Below, piece after piece: positions 52,247 to 61,224 of a stretch of 64,000 nt of DNA. Position numbers and translations under genes: made by a program. How positions within the stretch are numbered: the first letter of the stretch is position 1; every line of letters starts with the position of its first letter. The notes beneath the pieces are model-generated. The model was given only the letters and a program-made list of their open reading frames with translations. It did not search any database and had not been told where the DNA came from. Origin of the DNA: Bacteroides sp. (lineage in GTDB: Bacteria > Bacteroidota > Bacteroidia > Bacteroidales > Bacteroidaceae); assembly GCF_028690125.1 (NCBI RefSeq), contig NZ_JAQVBV010000019.1:32898-96897 (forward strand), in the 5' to 3' direction.

Positions 52247-55200
52247 CTACTTTAACAAACGATTGAGTTTATCACTGGTATTATTCTTTTTAGCAAAAGA
52301 CAAGCCATCAATTACTTCTTCTATCAATCCACCTTTTCCGTTTTTATTGATTACGGCAGGTATGGGGTGAGTCAGCTTATCGGCAAGGGTAGCACTTACT
52401 TGGTTACTGGTGTGAATAACCTTGCCCAGTTCCGATAGTGTAGGTGCAAGAGTTTGCATGATAGAAGAAGCCAACTTTTCTATTAACTCATCCCCATTAC
52501 TCCTGTAGCCATCCATGCCGAAACCTCCGGCAACGTCTTGCACATTACCTCGATCGTATGCCCTATAAGACATACCACTTCGGTTCTTATCGAAATTGAC
52601 AATGGCAGCAAGCAGATCGGGACGGCTCATCATCATGGCAGAGGTGGTTTTACTACCGATGATAATTTCAGGTCCCTTCTCGGCAATAATGGACGGTTGT
52701 CCATTCACCATTGCAGTGATGGGGTTATTCACAATTCCTGTTTTTAGCTCATCAATATTGGTAGCTTGATAAACCTGACCATCATCCCCTAATACGGGGA
52801 ACGATTTACCATCTAATACACCAGAAAAACGCTGAACGTTACCACAATCGTAAGTAAGCATACCTGTGGCTAACTTAGTAGAAGTAGATACCCCCACTGC
52901 TGCTTCCTTTCCCCCGAAAAGAGAAGAAACACCACTCATTGCGGTAGATAAAAGCCCTCCAAGTAAAGCTGTAATAACCGCCACTAATGGAATACCCCAC
53001 CAACCCAGTTCTCCGATAGTTTTTGAAGCACCAGAGGCGATGCCAAGTGGAACTTCTGCCGCCGTTTCAGTAGCTTGTGTGCCAACGTTTTCAGCCGCTT
53101 GAGTTTTTTTAGCGGTACCTACTTGCTGACCTATGTCAATCACGGCCTTTCCAATGGCTCCGCCACCTTCGGTTACAATCTGTTCTTGTACGCTTTGAGA
53201 TTCCTCCTCAACCAATGCTTCCTCAGATGCCCCCTCTTTCTTGATAGATATTTTATCCTTTATAAAGTCACGGGTACGCTTGGTCGCAGCTTTTGCCATC
53301 GTTTTTTCTACCCGTTCTACTTTTTTATTTCCTTTCTTATCAACATCATTTATTTCTTCATTAGAATCTTCCTCGGTATCTACCATTGCTTTTCGCAGCA
53401 GAGCGTGTTCTATCTTCTGTTTCACCCACTGCATAATCAGTTTATTGGTAGCCTCTCCGGTACTTCGGACAAAGTTTTCCAAAGCCTTCTGCCTTTCGTC
53501 CAAAGAGCCGAATATACCTGCGCCAAACTCATTCCCAAAGGTTTCGATTGAACCGGTATAATCCTTCAACTGCTCCATCTTTTCCTTTACCTGCTCTACC
53601 ATTTTTTCAGATAGTGCGGCTACGGCTTCCTGCACCTTGAGTTGTTGCTGTTCGGTATCGTACCCGTTCGTTTTCAGATATTCATAATAGGCTACGGCTG
53701 CTTCCAGACGATGCGTGTACATGAGTACTTCTTGGTCAATTACCATAGTATCGGTTCCCAATCCCAATGATTGAACGCTCTTCGACATATCGACCATCCG
53801 TTCGTCTTTCGTGCCCGTTTCTTTCTGCGTTTTGAAGGCATCGCTTCGGGAATATCGTTCGCTGGCTATTTTTAGTTGTCGGTCGCGCGCTTTCTTTTCG
53901 GATTCAGTGATGGCATCGTTGTACTCTATCGTTTTATAATATAGAGCCTTGTAGTTATCATCGGTCAGATTCAGCATTTGCACACCGAAAACTTCGGTAT
54001 CCGAAATCATGTTACGGAAAGTAGCCATGCCATTTTCGCTATTTATATCAATAGAGAAAAGATTGGTTCCCATGCCACGGAGTGCCTTCATACCCGCTTC
54101 GGCTGCGGCATTTGCATCTTTGAAACCACTATTCACATCCTCCTTAAATGAGGTGAAGAACAACCCAAGACGCTCTAACTCATTTTGGTATTGGTTGGTT
54201 ACTTTTCCCGTGAAATCGTACTCCAACAATATCTTTTCTATCTCTTTGCGTAGGTCGATGGCATGTTTCTGAAGTTTCAGTTTATCCTCTTCCAACTTAG
54301 ACCAGATACCATCGTCTTCGGCTTCGCCAAACTGCCGGAGTTTGCGGCCGATCTCCCCTAAATCCTTATCCAGCAAATTAAGTAAAACCCTTTGAGAGTC
54401 TTCCGATTTAGATAAATTCTCGGATTGCATCTTTTGAAGATTGCCGCCCCAATCCTCGTCTTTGTCCCCATGAAGCTTTTTCCTGGCTTCGATGCGAGAT
54501 TGTAAGTGCCGAAGTTCGATGTTATCAAGTTCCTGTTCTCTCTGCTCGGTGGTTATTTTCTTGTCAATATAAGAATCATTCACGACTTGCGCCTGCTGCT
54601 TGTAATATACCTCGATGGCAGACATCGCCGCTTGATACTCACCTTTTGCCAGACGCAAGGCTTCCTTTCTCTTTTTCTCTTTTTCCGATTCCTTTTCGTC
54701 TTCAATGATGGTATGTGTTTGTGGTTCCTCCGTCTCCAAATAATCGCCAATCAATGGATCGTACTTCTTGCCGATATCCTTCATTGCTTTCTGCTGATTA
54801 TAGTAGTTAGCAACATACCCCTTCATGTTGTTTTGAATATCCTTCCATTGGTTAGAGAGAGGACCACCATTCTTTACCAAGTCGAAAGACTTTCCACCTT
54901 TATAATACAGGTCTTTCCAGACGGCTTCTACGGCATTGTTGTAGGAATATCCTGCATCGCGGTACCGGGCAGCCGCTTCGGTGATGTAATTTATATCGAG
55001 ATTGCCAAGTTTGCCTATGTCCGCTTTGTTGTAGACTTCCTGGATGTTGCTCAAGTTGTCTGCCATTCGATTGGTGTACTGCGTGCCAACTTCATCCATG
55101 GCGGCGTTCTTCGCCTTGTAAGCGATGCTTTTCCGCAACTCATCGTTTACGCGACTTTGCGCTTTCTCTATATCTTCCAGGCTGGTTTTCTCTGTAATCA

Positions 55201-57199
55201 AGAAAGGAAGATACTTAGAGTAGTTTTTGTTGATGGCTATGATAGCATCGGTGTGTTCCTTTGTTCCCTTAGTTGTATTCTTCAATCGGGCAAAAAGTTG
55301 GTTCACCTCAATAGATGCAGCACTCGAAGTTCTGGTGTAATCACGGAAACTCTTATTCAGATTGTTGGAAGACAACGTTGCGTCGTCTGCTTCTTTTTTG
55401 AATGAACGAATACTCATTACAACAGTGAGTAAGATGCTGGCAATGCCAATAAACACATTGCTCTTCATTGCCAGATTAAGCAACTTCCAAGCGCGTGTCA
55501 TACCGTTTACTCCGGCAGTGGCTGCCGTCATGCTGGTAAACATCCCTTTCAGAACGCCACCCAATCCAACGAATCCCGGAATGAGTTGTGAACGGATGAC
55601 CTGTGTCAGCATAATCCACCCTTTGATAGACAGGAACACGCCTAATGCCGGAGCCAAAGCAACCAAAGCTTTGACTGCAGCCATTAGTAAAGTAAATACC
55701 ACCTTTACTTCCCATATCAACAGTTTATTGGTCTGCAACTCCTTAGACAAATCAAAAAAGTCCTGTGCCAGGTCTTTCACAACCCCTGTATTCGACTGAT
55801 TGATAAACATCTTTTCCCACGAGTTCTTCATGCGCTCCATGATGGCGGCGGCATTCTCGTTCTTGATGTTATATTCCGACGTAACGCTGGTAGCTTCCTC
55901 AAAACCCTGCTTACTGATAGCCAAAGAAGACTCTACCAAGTCGATATTACTTGCCAGCGTAGCGAGCGAAGCCGTAAGACGAGCACCGTCCGAACCCATG
56001 TCTTTCATCAACGGGGCAATCTGCGAAAGTCCGCCCTTCTCGCCCAATGCCCGGAGCACCATTACGGCAGCTTCGGCCGTCTTACCCCCTTCGAGCATCT
56101 TATGAAGCCCATCGGCACTGATTCCCGCTGCTTGCGCCACAGTTCTATAGTGTGTCTGCAACTGAACAATGAACTTATTCATGGCAGTGGCTGCTACTTC
56201 TACTTCCTGACCGGTGGCATCGGCTGCACTACCAAAACCAAGTAATTCTGACATCGTAAGATGCGCCTGGCTGGCAATACCCGAAAGACGTTTGGCATAA
56301 TCCGTCATATATGAAGCCGTACTCGTGGTGCTCTGCGACAAAAGGTTCATGGCACTACCCGTAGCGAGTAGCGATTTCTCCACGCCCATCTTCTTAATCA
56401 GCCCCATCACTTCGTTCATCTTCATCAACTGGGTAATTGCCTCGGTACCGCCGAGGTCTTCCCCAAGTGCCACGTTTATCTGGTCGGCAGCTTTAACGAA
56501 CTGTTCGATACCCTCCGAACCATATTTTGCGCCAATACCAAGCTTACCTGCTTCATAGGCCAATTTATGGATGTCTTCTACCGAAGAGCGACTATCGATT
56601 TTCATCAAGCTATCCGAAAGTTGATTGATAGATTCGGCACTCAGTCCGGATGTTTTTTGAATATCAGCCAGCGAATCACTGAATTTCAGATTATTGGCAA
56701 ACAGACGGGTAATTTGCGATGAAATCAGGTTGAAACCACCGTAAACGCTGACGTATGCCATGAATCTCTTTATCACCGACTTGATGGCTCCATCTTGTCG
56801 GTGCCATTGCCCGGTCATCCGCCCTATTTGATTGTCTATGGCTTGATATTGTGCGGAGAGTTCCCGGAAACGTGGATCGTTTTCGGTCATGTTATTCATC
56901 TGCTTGCGGCACTCCTTCAATGCACGTTGCAGCTTGCCTAATGTAATTCCGGAAAGATTTTCTACAATCTCTTTTAGGTTGATATACGCACTTCGATTGG
57001 CACGTATGGCACTTTCCATACTTTTCAATTCTGCTGCTTTCTTTGCAAAATCATCGGAGCCTTGAAGCCCTTGCTGCTCCATCGCTTCAAGTTCCTCACG
57101 GGTTTGTTTGGCTTGCCGCTGCAATGCAGTCATTAGGTTTACAGCCTGCTTGCCGTCCATCGTAATGATGACGTGCGCCGTACTGGTATTTCTTGCCAT
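52247..57199 (-). CDS. phage tail tape measure protein
   Basis: A 1650-residue protein. The N-terminal 120 residues are coiled coil, followed by the TP901-type core (NLKFSDSLADIQKTSGLSAE, KLAYEAGKLGIGAKYGSEGI). Hydrophobic spans near residues 505-600 (VVFTLLMAAVKALVALAPAL, GIASILLTVVMSIRSF) and 1430-1465 (GIPLVAVITALLGGLLSTAM) and long coiled coils complete the tape measure layout. It sets tail length and may act in DNA ejection. The next tail genes expected downstream are missing; int lies there instead. Confidence 0.93.
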   Translation of the reverse strand: MARNTSTAHVIITMDGKQAVNLMTALQRQAKQTREELEAMEQQGLQGSDDFAKKAAELKSMESAIRANRSAYINLKEIVENLSGITLGKLQRALKECRKQMNNMTENDPRFRELSAQYQAIDNQIGRMTGQWHRQDGAIKSVIKRFMAYVSVYGGFNLISSQITRLFANNLKFSDSLADIQKTSGLSAESINQLSDSLMKIDSRSSVEDIHKLAYEAGKLGIGAKYGSEGIEQFVKAADQINVALGEDLGGTEAITQLMKMNEVMGLIKKMGVEKSLLATGSAMNLLSQSTTSTASYMTDYAKRLSGIASQAHLTMSELLGFGSAADATGQEVEVAATAMNKFIVQLQTHYRTVAQAAGISADGLHKMLEGGKTAEAAVMVLRALGEKGGLSQIAPLMKDMGSDGARLTASLATLASNIDLVESSLAISKQGFEEATSVTSEYNIKNENAAAIMERMKNSWEKMFINQSNTGVVKDLAQDFFDLSKELQTNKLLIWEVKVVFTLLMAAVKALVALAPALGVFLSIKGWIMLTQVIRSQLIPGFVGLGGVLKGMFTSMTAATAGVNGMTRAWKLLNLAMKSNVFIGIASILLTVVMSIRSFKKEADDATLSSNNLNKSFRDYTRTSSAASIEVNQLFARLKNTTKGTKEHTDAIIAINKNYSKYLPFLITEKTSLEDIEKAQSRVNDELRKSIAYKAKNAAMDEVGTQYTNRMADNLSNIQEVYNKADIGKLGNLDINYITEAAARYRDAGYSYNNAVEAVWKDLYYKGGKSFDLVKNGGPLSNQWKDIQNNMKGYVANYYNQQKAMKDIGKKYDPLIGDYLETEEPQTHTIIEDEKESEKEKKRKEALRLAKGEYQAAMSAIEVYYKQQAQVVNDSYIDKKITTEQREQELDNIELRHLQSRIEARKKLHGDKDEDWGGNLQKMQSENLSKSEDSQRVLLNLLDKDLGEIGRKLRQFGEAEDDGIWSKLEEDKLKLQKHAIDLRKEIEKILLEYDFTGKVTNQYQNELERLGLFFTSFKEDVNSGFKDANAAAEAGMKALRGMGTNLFSIDINSENGMATFRNMISDTEVFGVQMLNLTDDNYKALYYKTIEYNDAITESEKKARDRQLKIASERYSRSDAFKTQKETGTKDERMVDMSKSVQSLGLGTDTMVIDQEVLMYTHRLEAAVAYYEYLKTNGYDTEQQQLKVQEAVAALSEKMVEQVKEKMEQLKDYTGSIETFGNEFGAGIFGSLDERQKALENFVRSTGEATNKLIMQWVKQKIEHALLRKAMVDTEEDSNEEINDVDKKGNKKVERVEKTMAKAATKRTRDFIKDKISIKKEGASEEALVEEESQSVQEQIVTEGGGAIGKAVIDIGQQVGTAKKTQAAENVGTQATETAAEVPLGIASGASKTIGELGWWGIPLVAVITALLGGLLSTAMSGVSSLFGGKEAAVGVSTSTKLATGMLTYDCGNVQRFSGVLDGKSFPVLGDDGQVYQATNIDELKTGIVNNPITAMVNGQPSIIAEKGPEIIIGSKTTSAMMMSRPDLLAAIVNFDKNRSGMSYRAYDRGNVQDVAGGFGMDGYRSNGDELIEKLASSIMQTLAPTLSELGKVIHTSNQVSATLADKLTHPIPAVINKNGKGGLIEEVIDGLSFAKKNNTSDKLNRLLK

Positions 57200-57237
57200 C
57201 TGTCGGTTGGGTTTAGGTTATACTTCTCTGTTTGAAG

Positions 57238-57245
57238 CAAAATTA
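57238..57245 (-). promoter_or_regulatory. -7 element before the tape measure gene
   Basis: The complement reads TAATTTTG, a full TAnnTTTG match, 38 bases before the start codon. No clear -33 box is seen. With the terminator just upstream, it suggests that the tape measure gene starts a new transcript. Confidence 0.4.
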
Positions 57246-57280
57246 CCGACCGCCTCCGGCGAAGTGGGGACATACAGAAA

Positions 57281-57313
57281 AAGGGCAAGTAACCATCACG
57301 GCCACTCACCCTT
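57281..57313 (-). terminator. intrinsic terminator upstream of the tape measure gene
   Basis: On the minus strand AAGGGTGAGT and ACTTGCCCTT form a 10-bp stem with two G-U pairs, followed by TTT. It lies between the preceding tail gene and the tape measure gene. Confidence 0.6.
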
Positions 57314-57345
57314 ACTCGATTTAGTAAAAATGTAAAAAATGTATC

Positions 57346-57825
57346 TTAATTGCTCATTGTCAAATCTCTGGAGAAGTTTTCCACGGCTTCGGCAGCGTCG
57401 TCGATGAACTTCAATGAAAGAGGAACGAACTTGCCATTGATAGTAACCTCTATGCGGTCGCTAATAACGCCGTTTCCAGGAAAGAAAACCATAAACTTAA
57501 TTTCCACCACCTCGTCCTGCTCGTCGTCGTCCGGCATAGGAACGCAGTATTTCATCTCTCTGAAATGTGGGAAGGTGGCATTGCTTGCCAATACTTTAGC
57601 GTCTTTGGTGAATAGTTTGAGTACATTGGCAAAGATTCCCATGTGGACAGTACTCATCGACAGGCTTTCGTCGCCGGTACATACGTCTACTACGTCACCC
57701 ATGGTTTTATCTTCATTCACGGCAGCCGTCATCAAAAGGTCACACCCCATGAAGTTATCACTGTATGGTCCAAAGGTATAACGGGCTTCACGAATATGGC
57801 TGATGGTCTTTATTGTCTTTTTCAT
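57346..57825 (-). CDS. phage tail-region protein, possible tail assembly factor
   Basis: A 159-residue acidic soluble protein (TMGDVVDVCTGDESLSMSTV, FIDDAAEAVENFSRDL) directly upstream of the tape measure gene. That slot usually holds tail assembly chaperones, but the sequence matches none I recognise, and no slippery frameshift pair is evident. It overlaps the small membrane-protein gene by 4 bases. Confidence 0.5.
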   Translation of the reverse strand: MKKTIKTISHIREARYTFGPYSDNFMGCDLLMTAAVNEDKTMGDVVDVCTGDESLSMSTVHMGIFANVLKLFTKDAKVLASNATFPHFREMKYCVPMPDDDEQDEVVEIKFMVFFPGNGVISDRIEVTINGKFVPLSLKFIDDAAEAVENFSRDLTMSN

Positions 57826-58085
57826 TTCAGACCTCCTTTCTTACAAATAAGTATGGTAGCAATAAACCATACCAGACAAATCAATGCTGCTATTGCACCG
57901 GCAGACGGTGTAAAAATTAGGAATACAAATGCAATAACAGCATGGGTGATTCGCAACGCATTAGCATTGCTCACGGACTGCTCTGCAAAATAACTGAGGA
58001 TTAAGTTTTCGCTACGGAGCCACGACTTTAGTGCGCTCTTCGCTCCCGATTGTTTCGGAAGGGCGATGGAAGTTGTTGTTTTCAT
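57822..58085 (-). CDS. small two-TM membrane protein in the tail cluster
   Basis: TM segments cover residues 47-63 (THAVIAFVFLIFTPSAG) and 64-82 (AIAALICLVWFIATILIC), preceded by a basic soluble region and followed by KKGGLK. It could be a holin-like or entry-exclusion protein; with only two segments and no lysin nearby this stays open. Its first bases are one arm of an 18-bp inverted repeat. Confidence 0.5.
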   Translation of the reverse strand: MKTTTSIALPKQSGAKSALKSWLRSENLILSYFAEQSVSNANALRITHAVIAFVFLIFTPSAGAIAALICLVWFIATILICKKGGLK

Positions 58086-58180
58086 ACGATGAACTGTTTG
58101 ACTTTATAGTCGAGAACCGCCCGACCAGCAGAAACGCAAGAACGGCTGCGCTTTCCCGTGTCGTCAAACAGTTCATCGTA
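58085..58180. repeat. 18-bp perfect inverted repeat, 60-base spacer
   Basis: TACGATGAACTGTTTGAC (58085-58102) and GTCAAACAGTTCATCGTA (58163-58180) are exact inverted copies. A related GATAAACTGTTTGAC occurs near 58326. The repeat covers the start codon region of the membrane-protein gene and the 298-base spacer before it, where an operator or an RNA hairpin would control expression. Confidence 0.65.
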
Positions 58181-58383
58181 ACTCCGGAGAGCAATCGAAG
58201 AATGGGAAAGGCAGCCGCCTATATTTTACAATCATCTAACTATTAATAGAAAGACGACATAAGGGCATAAAAAAAGCCCATCAAGTAGTGAGCATTATCC
58301 GTAGCTCATTCCGGTATCGTTAAGCGATAAACTGTTTGACTTTGCAAATATGGAAGAAATATTCGATATAGCCAAACTTTTAA

Positions 58384-59052
58384 TTAGAAATTATATCCTA
58401 CATTTACGGCAAACGTCCTGTTTTTCATTTCCGCCAAGGGTACTTTACAGAAATTAGCAAACCCATAATGATACTGCACGCCTAACATGACTTTGTTCAA
58501 GCGAATGCCTGTACCGAAGGACACGCCATAATCTACTGACTTATTAATGGTACCGCTGGTTTCCTCTTTATTGTCTACACGCCAAGTTCGCTGATTTAAC
58601 TCCTTTTGCCCTTCTTCTCCGTCCGAATAATAGGTTCCTTCGGAAGTACCCCCGATATACGAAATGTATGGACCGGCTTGCACATCAATACTCAATTTTT
58701 TGGTCAGTACAAATTGATAATTGAGCAATATGGGAACTTGAATAACAATAGGAGTAAATGTATAATCATCTTTCTCTTTTATATTGCTGTATACTATAGT
58801 GCCGGATGATTTTCCGTACATACCGACATTGATTCCCGGAGTAAAAGTTAAGTGCTCTACTAATGGAATATAGAATACGCCGCCGATGTTGAATCCAACC
58901 TTGTCCTCCATCTTACATTCCTCAACAGCATAACTGGAAACGTTGGCACCCAAGCGTAATCCGAAAGTGATTCGTTTGTCTGATGTCTGTGCAAATGCAC
59001 TTGAACAGACTGATAAAAAGCATATCAGCCCCAAAATAGTTTTCTTTAGCAT
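58384..59052 (-). CDS. PorT-type outer-membrane beta-barrel protein (moron)
   Basis: Signal peptide MLKKTILGLICFLSVCSSAF-AQ, then an eight-stranded barrel pattern of the Bacteroidetes PorT/OMP_b-brl_2 kind (ITFGLRLGANVSSYAVEECK, HLTFTPGINVGMYGKSS, KLSIDVQAGPYISYIG), ending in FAVNVGYNF with a terminal aromatic. Such proteins are host outer-membrane proteins; within phage tail genes it is a probable lysogenic-conversion gene that could block receptors. A perfect -7 box TAACTTTG (59080-59087 complement) gives it its own promoter. Confidence 0.8.
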   Translation of the reverse strand: MLKKTILGLICFLSVCSSAFAQTSDKRITFGLRLGANVSSYAVEECKMEDKVGFNIGGVFYIPLVEHLTFTPGINVGMYGKSSGTIVYSNIKEKDDYTFTPIVIQVPILLNYQFVLTKKLSIDVQAGPYISYIGGTSEGTYYSDGEEGQKELNQRTWRVDNKEETSGTINKSVDYGVSFGTGIRLNKVMLGVQYHYGFANFCKVPLAEMKNRTFAVNVGYNF

Positions 59053-59431
59053 AACTTTATTTGTTTTGGTGAAACGTCACAAAGTTACTCATTCCATTTC
59101 AATAGAAGAATGAAACACGGAAAGAATACTACAAAGCGAGGTATTTTGCTCAAAGGTTACTTGAAAACTCTACTGCCATCCTGCGAAACGGCAACTGAGA
59201 GACTTTTGTTTCGCAGTTGCCATTCCGGCGTAAGCCTACTGCCGTTTTTAGGTCATCCTACTGCGACCGAAAAGGGAAAGATATATTGAAACCATTCCAT
59301 CACACCTTATACTTAACGGGAAATAAGCCTACGAAAACAAGAAACGTGCCGAATATCGGATATAAAAGCCGAAATTCGACACGTGAGTTTGTTCCTTTAC
59401 TATAGTATTTGTCCCGGATGAAAAGGCAGAA
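59053..59431 (-). promoter_or_regulatory. regulatory spacer upstream of the outer-membrane protein gene
   Basis: There is no credible gene in these 379 bases. It contains the TAACTTTG -7 box and two mutually exclusive hairpins: CTGCGAAA (59181-59188) pairs with TTTCGCAG (59209-59216), while GGCAACTG (59190-59197) pairs with CAGTTGCC (59214-59221). Confidence 0.5.
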
Positions 59432-59965
59432 TCACCCGTTATTGTCGAACGAGCCTTCCAACCCACGAACAACGATGGCTTGCGTTTCAAACAAGTATCT
59501 GTTGGCAAAATACTTACAAAGTCGGGTTGTCTGATGCCGAAACTCCATTGCGATGGCAGGGCGTTGTGTACTTCCTTGCTGCGCGTTCCACTCCATATAG
59601 CGAATGTCATGGTCGGCACTCAATGTCCGGTTTACTTTGCTGATAGGTCGCCCACGCCCCACGCCCATATCGACGAAATTCAGATAGTAGTTGTAGAAGA
59701 AATCGACGCGCGCCTCCCGAACGCCAATATCGAACGCCTGAACGGCATCTTGTATCTGGAAGTAAAAAGAGTCGTATCCGGCTCCGGTGCTTCGCCAAGT
59801 GTTTCCGCTCTTACGGGCGTTTTCTTCCAAATAGCCGGGATATACTTCGTCTGGGAAAATGCCCTGCGTGCGGAAGTTCCGGTGTATAGCCAATAAGGTA
59901 TCGTAACACCACATATATAGCTTCTGTCCGGCAGGAATAGGTTTGTGATATCCGGGGATTGGCAT
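59432..59965 (-). CDS. phage structural-region protein
   Basis: A 177-residue protein rich in aromatic residues (YMWCYDTLLAIHRNFRTQGI, VDFFYNYYLNFVDMGVGRGR) and ending with TQAIVVRGLEGSFDNNG. It is of the type found between head-tail and tape measure genes of Bacteroides prophages, but I do not recognise a named family. Eleven bases separate it from the previous gene. Head-tail completion or tail role by position. Confidence 0.5.
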   Translation of the reverse strand: MPIPGYHKPIPAGQKLYMWCYDTLLAIHRNFRTQGIFPDEVYPGYLEENARKSGNTWRSTGAGYDSFYFQIQDAVQAFDIGVREARVDFFYNYYLNFVDMGVGRGRPISKVNRTLSADHDIRYMEWNAQQGSTQRPAIAMEFRHQTTRLCKYFANRYLFETQAIVVRGLEGSFDNNG

Positions 59966-59976
59966 AGTGGCGTGGA

Positions 59977-60504
59977 TTAAATGTTAGGGGTTACTTCATC
60001 GTAAGGAACCATCTCAAACTGTCCATCGAAAAAGCGACCGACAACGATAATCTTCTGTTCGTCGCCCACTCCACGGGCGGATGCCACCACGAAATCAAAG
60101 GGTTGCACCATAGGAGCTTCCACTTCGTCCACATTCACTTGTGCGCGAGCATTGGCGCGGATGCTACGTTCTTCGGCTGCCGTCAATGCAGCATACTTTT
60201 TTCGCGCCTCCCTGACGGCTTTCACTTCTACTTCAAGGAAGTACTTATCCCAAGCCTTGCGACTGGACTCGTAAGTGAACCACATTTGTAGGTTGTTCAG
60301 GAAATTGGTCCACTTCTCGGTGTTCCGGATAAAGAGTACCGCCAAATCAAGGCTGATAACGACTTGATGCAACTTTTCATCCATATAAATCTGTCCTGCG
60401 GTTTGCAGTTTCTCAATGCTCTTCATTACCGACATTAAGGCGATGTTCTCCTTCTCCTGCAAGGGAGTGACGGGCTGGGGTTGTTTCTTTCGGAATGGGT
60501 TCAT
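59977..60504 (-). CDS. phage structural-region protein
   Basis: A 175-residue protein: helical N-terminal half (EKENIALMSVMKSIEKLQTA), a long charged helix (EVEVKAVREARKKYAALTAA) and a beta-rich C-terminus. Probable virion assembly or tail completion protein judged by position only. No family recognised. Confidence 0.5.
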   Translation of the reverse strand: MNPFRKKQPQPVTPLQEKENIALMSVMKSIEKLQTAGQIYMDEKLHQVVISLDLAVLFIRNTEKWTNFLNNLQMWFTYESSRKAWDKYFLEVEVKAVREARKKYAALTAAEERSIRANARAQVNVDEVEAPMVQPFDFVVASARGVGDEQKIIVVGRFFDGQFEMVPYDEVTPNI

Positions 60505-60514
60505 AATCTATTTT

Positions 60515-61036
60515 TTATTTATAATCTTCTTTACTCACGCACAACTGCCTTGGAATAACGTGTTCAATCACCAATTCCGTAGGCCACCATCCGTTAAACT
60601 TCTGCGGCACACTGATAATGGACGCCGTATTGAAGTCCATCCCTTCAAGGTCAGTGTTTTTATTCTTAGTCTTATCGTTGAACATATAGGCTATAAGCTT
60701 CTGAATCAGCTCCACACCTTCGTACTTGGCATTGGCAGCCGCTACTTCGTCGGTCGGACTATTCTGAAGTACACTACCAGCCTGCTTCACAAAAAAGAAT
60801 ATACGGTGCGTATATCGCATAAACTTCGGATTGTTGGCTACCATTTCGCCGTCAATCTGAGTCACTACCGCCATACTGGGCGATTTGGCATGAGCAAGAC
60901 TGGACGCAAAATCGTCCAACCGGGTGATGCTATCCATACGATAGAATGCTTTGTCTTTACTTCCCCGTTCGGGGTTGTGGCTGATGGGTTTAAACTTCTG
61001 CGCCCATGCTTCACAGTAATCGTCTATTCTGAACAT
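60515..61036 (-). CDS. phage structural-region protein with duplicated 5' end
   Basis: A 173-residue protein (MFRIDDYCEAWAQKFKPISH, later MAVVTQIDGEMVANNPKFMR). The first 19 codons lie in a 60-bp direct repeat whose other copy is at 63370-63429. A TATCTTTG -7 box (61061-61068 complement) just upstream probably replaces the original operon promoter. The gene was evidently interrupted after its 5' end and rebuilt by the inserted cassette. Function unknown. Confidence 0.6.
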   Translation of the reverse strand: MFRIDDYCEAWAQKFKPISHNPERGSKDKAFYRMDSITRLDDFASSLAHAKSPSMAVVTQIDGEMVANNPKFMRYTHRIFFFVKQAGSVLQNSPTDEVAAANAKYEGVELIQKLIAYMFNDKTKNKNTDLEGMDFNTASIISVPQKFNGWWPTELVIEHVIPRQLCVSKEDYK

Positions 61037-61040
61037 GACT
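60981..61040. repeat. 60-bp direct repeat, left copy
   Basis: This copy is identical in 59 of 60 positions to 63370-63429 and in the same orientation (one A/G difference, TTCACAG against TTCGCAG). It contains the first codons of the adjacent phage gene and bounds the inserted cassette. Confidence 0.9.
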
Positions 61041-61224
61041 ATATTCTATTATTATATGTACAAAGATAAAATATTCCAAAAAGGATATGGGGACAAGATA
61101 ACTAATTGCGGAAAATACTAAGCATAGCCATTCATTCATAACTATACTCAGTATTTATATTCCTCATCAGACTTATACTCAACGACACTAAGCAGTAATT
61201 CTTTTAGAAAGAACTACAATCGTA

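Noticed and set aside
54506..55405. 299-codon plus-strand frame inside the tape measure gene
   Set aside because: Antisense to an unmistakable tape measure protein; composition is low in charged residues as expected for a shadow.
58031..58246. 71-codon plus-strand frame and 60-codon minus-strand frame over the inverted repeat
   Set aside because: Both are shadows of the membrane-protein gene and repeat; no family or ribosome site seen.
59217..59405. 62-codon plus-strand frame upstream of the barrel gene
   Set aside because: No neighbours in that direction, no motif, and it overlaps the hairpin region.
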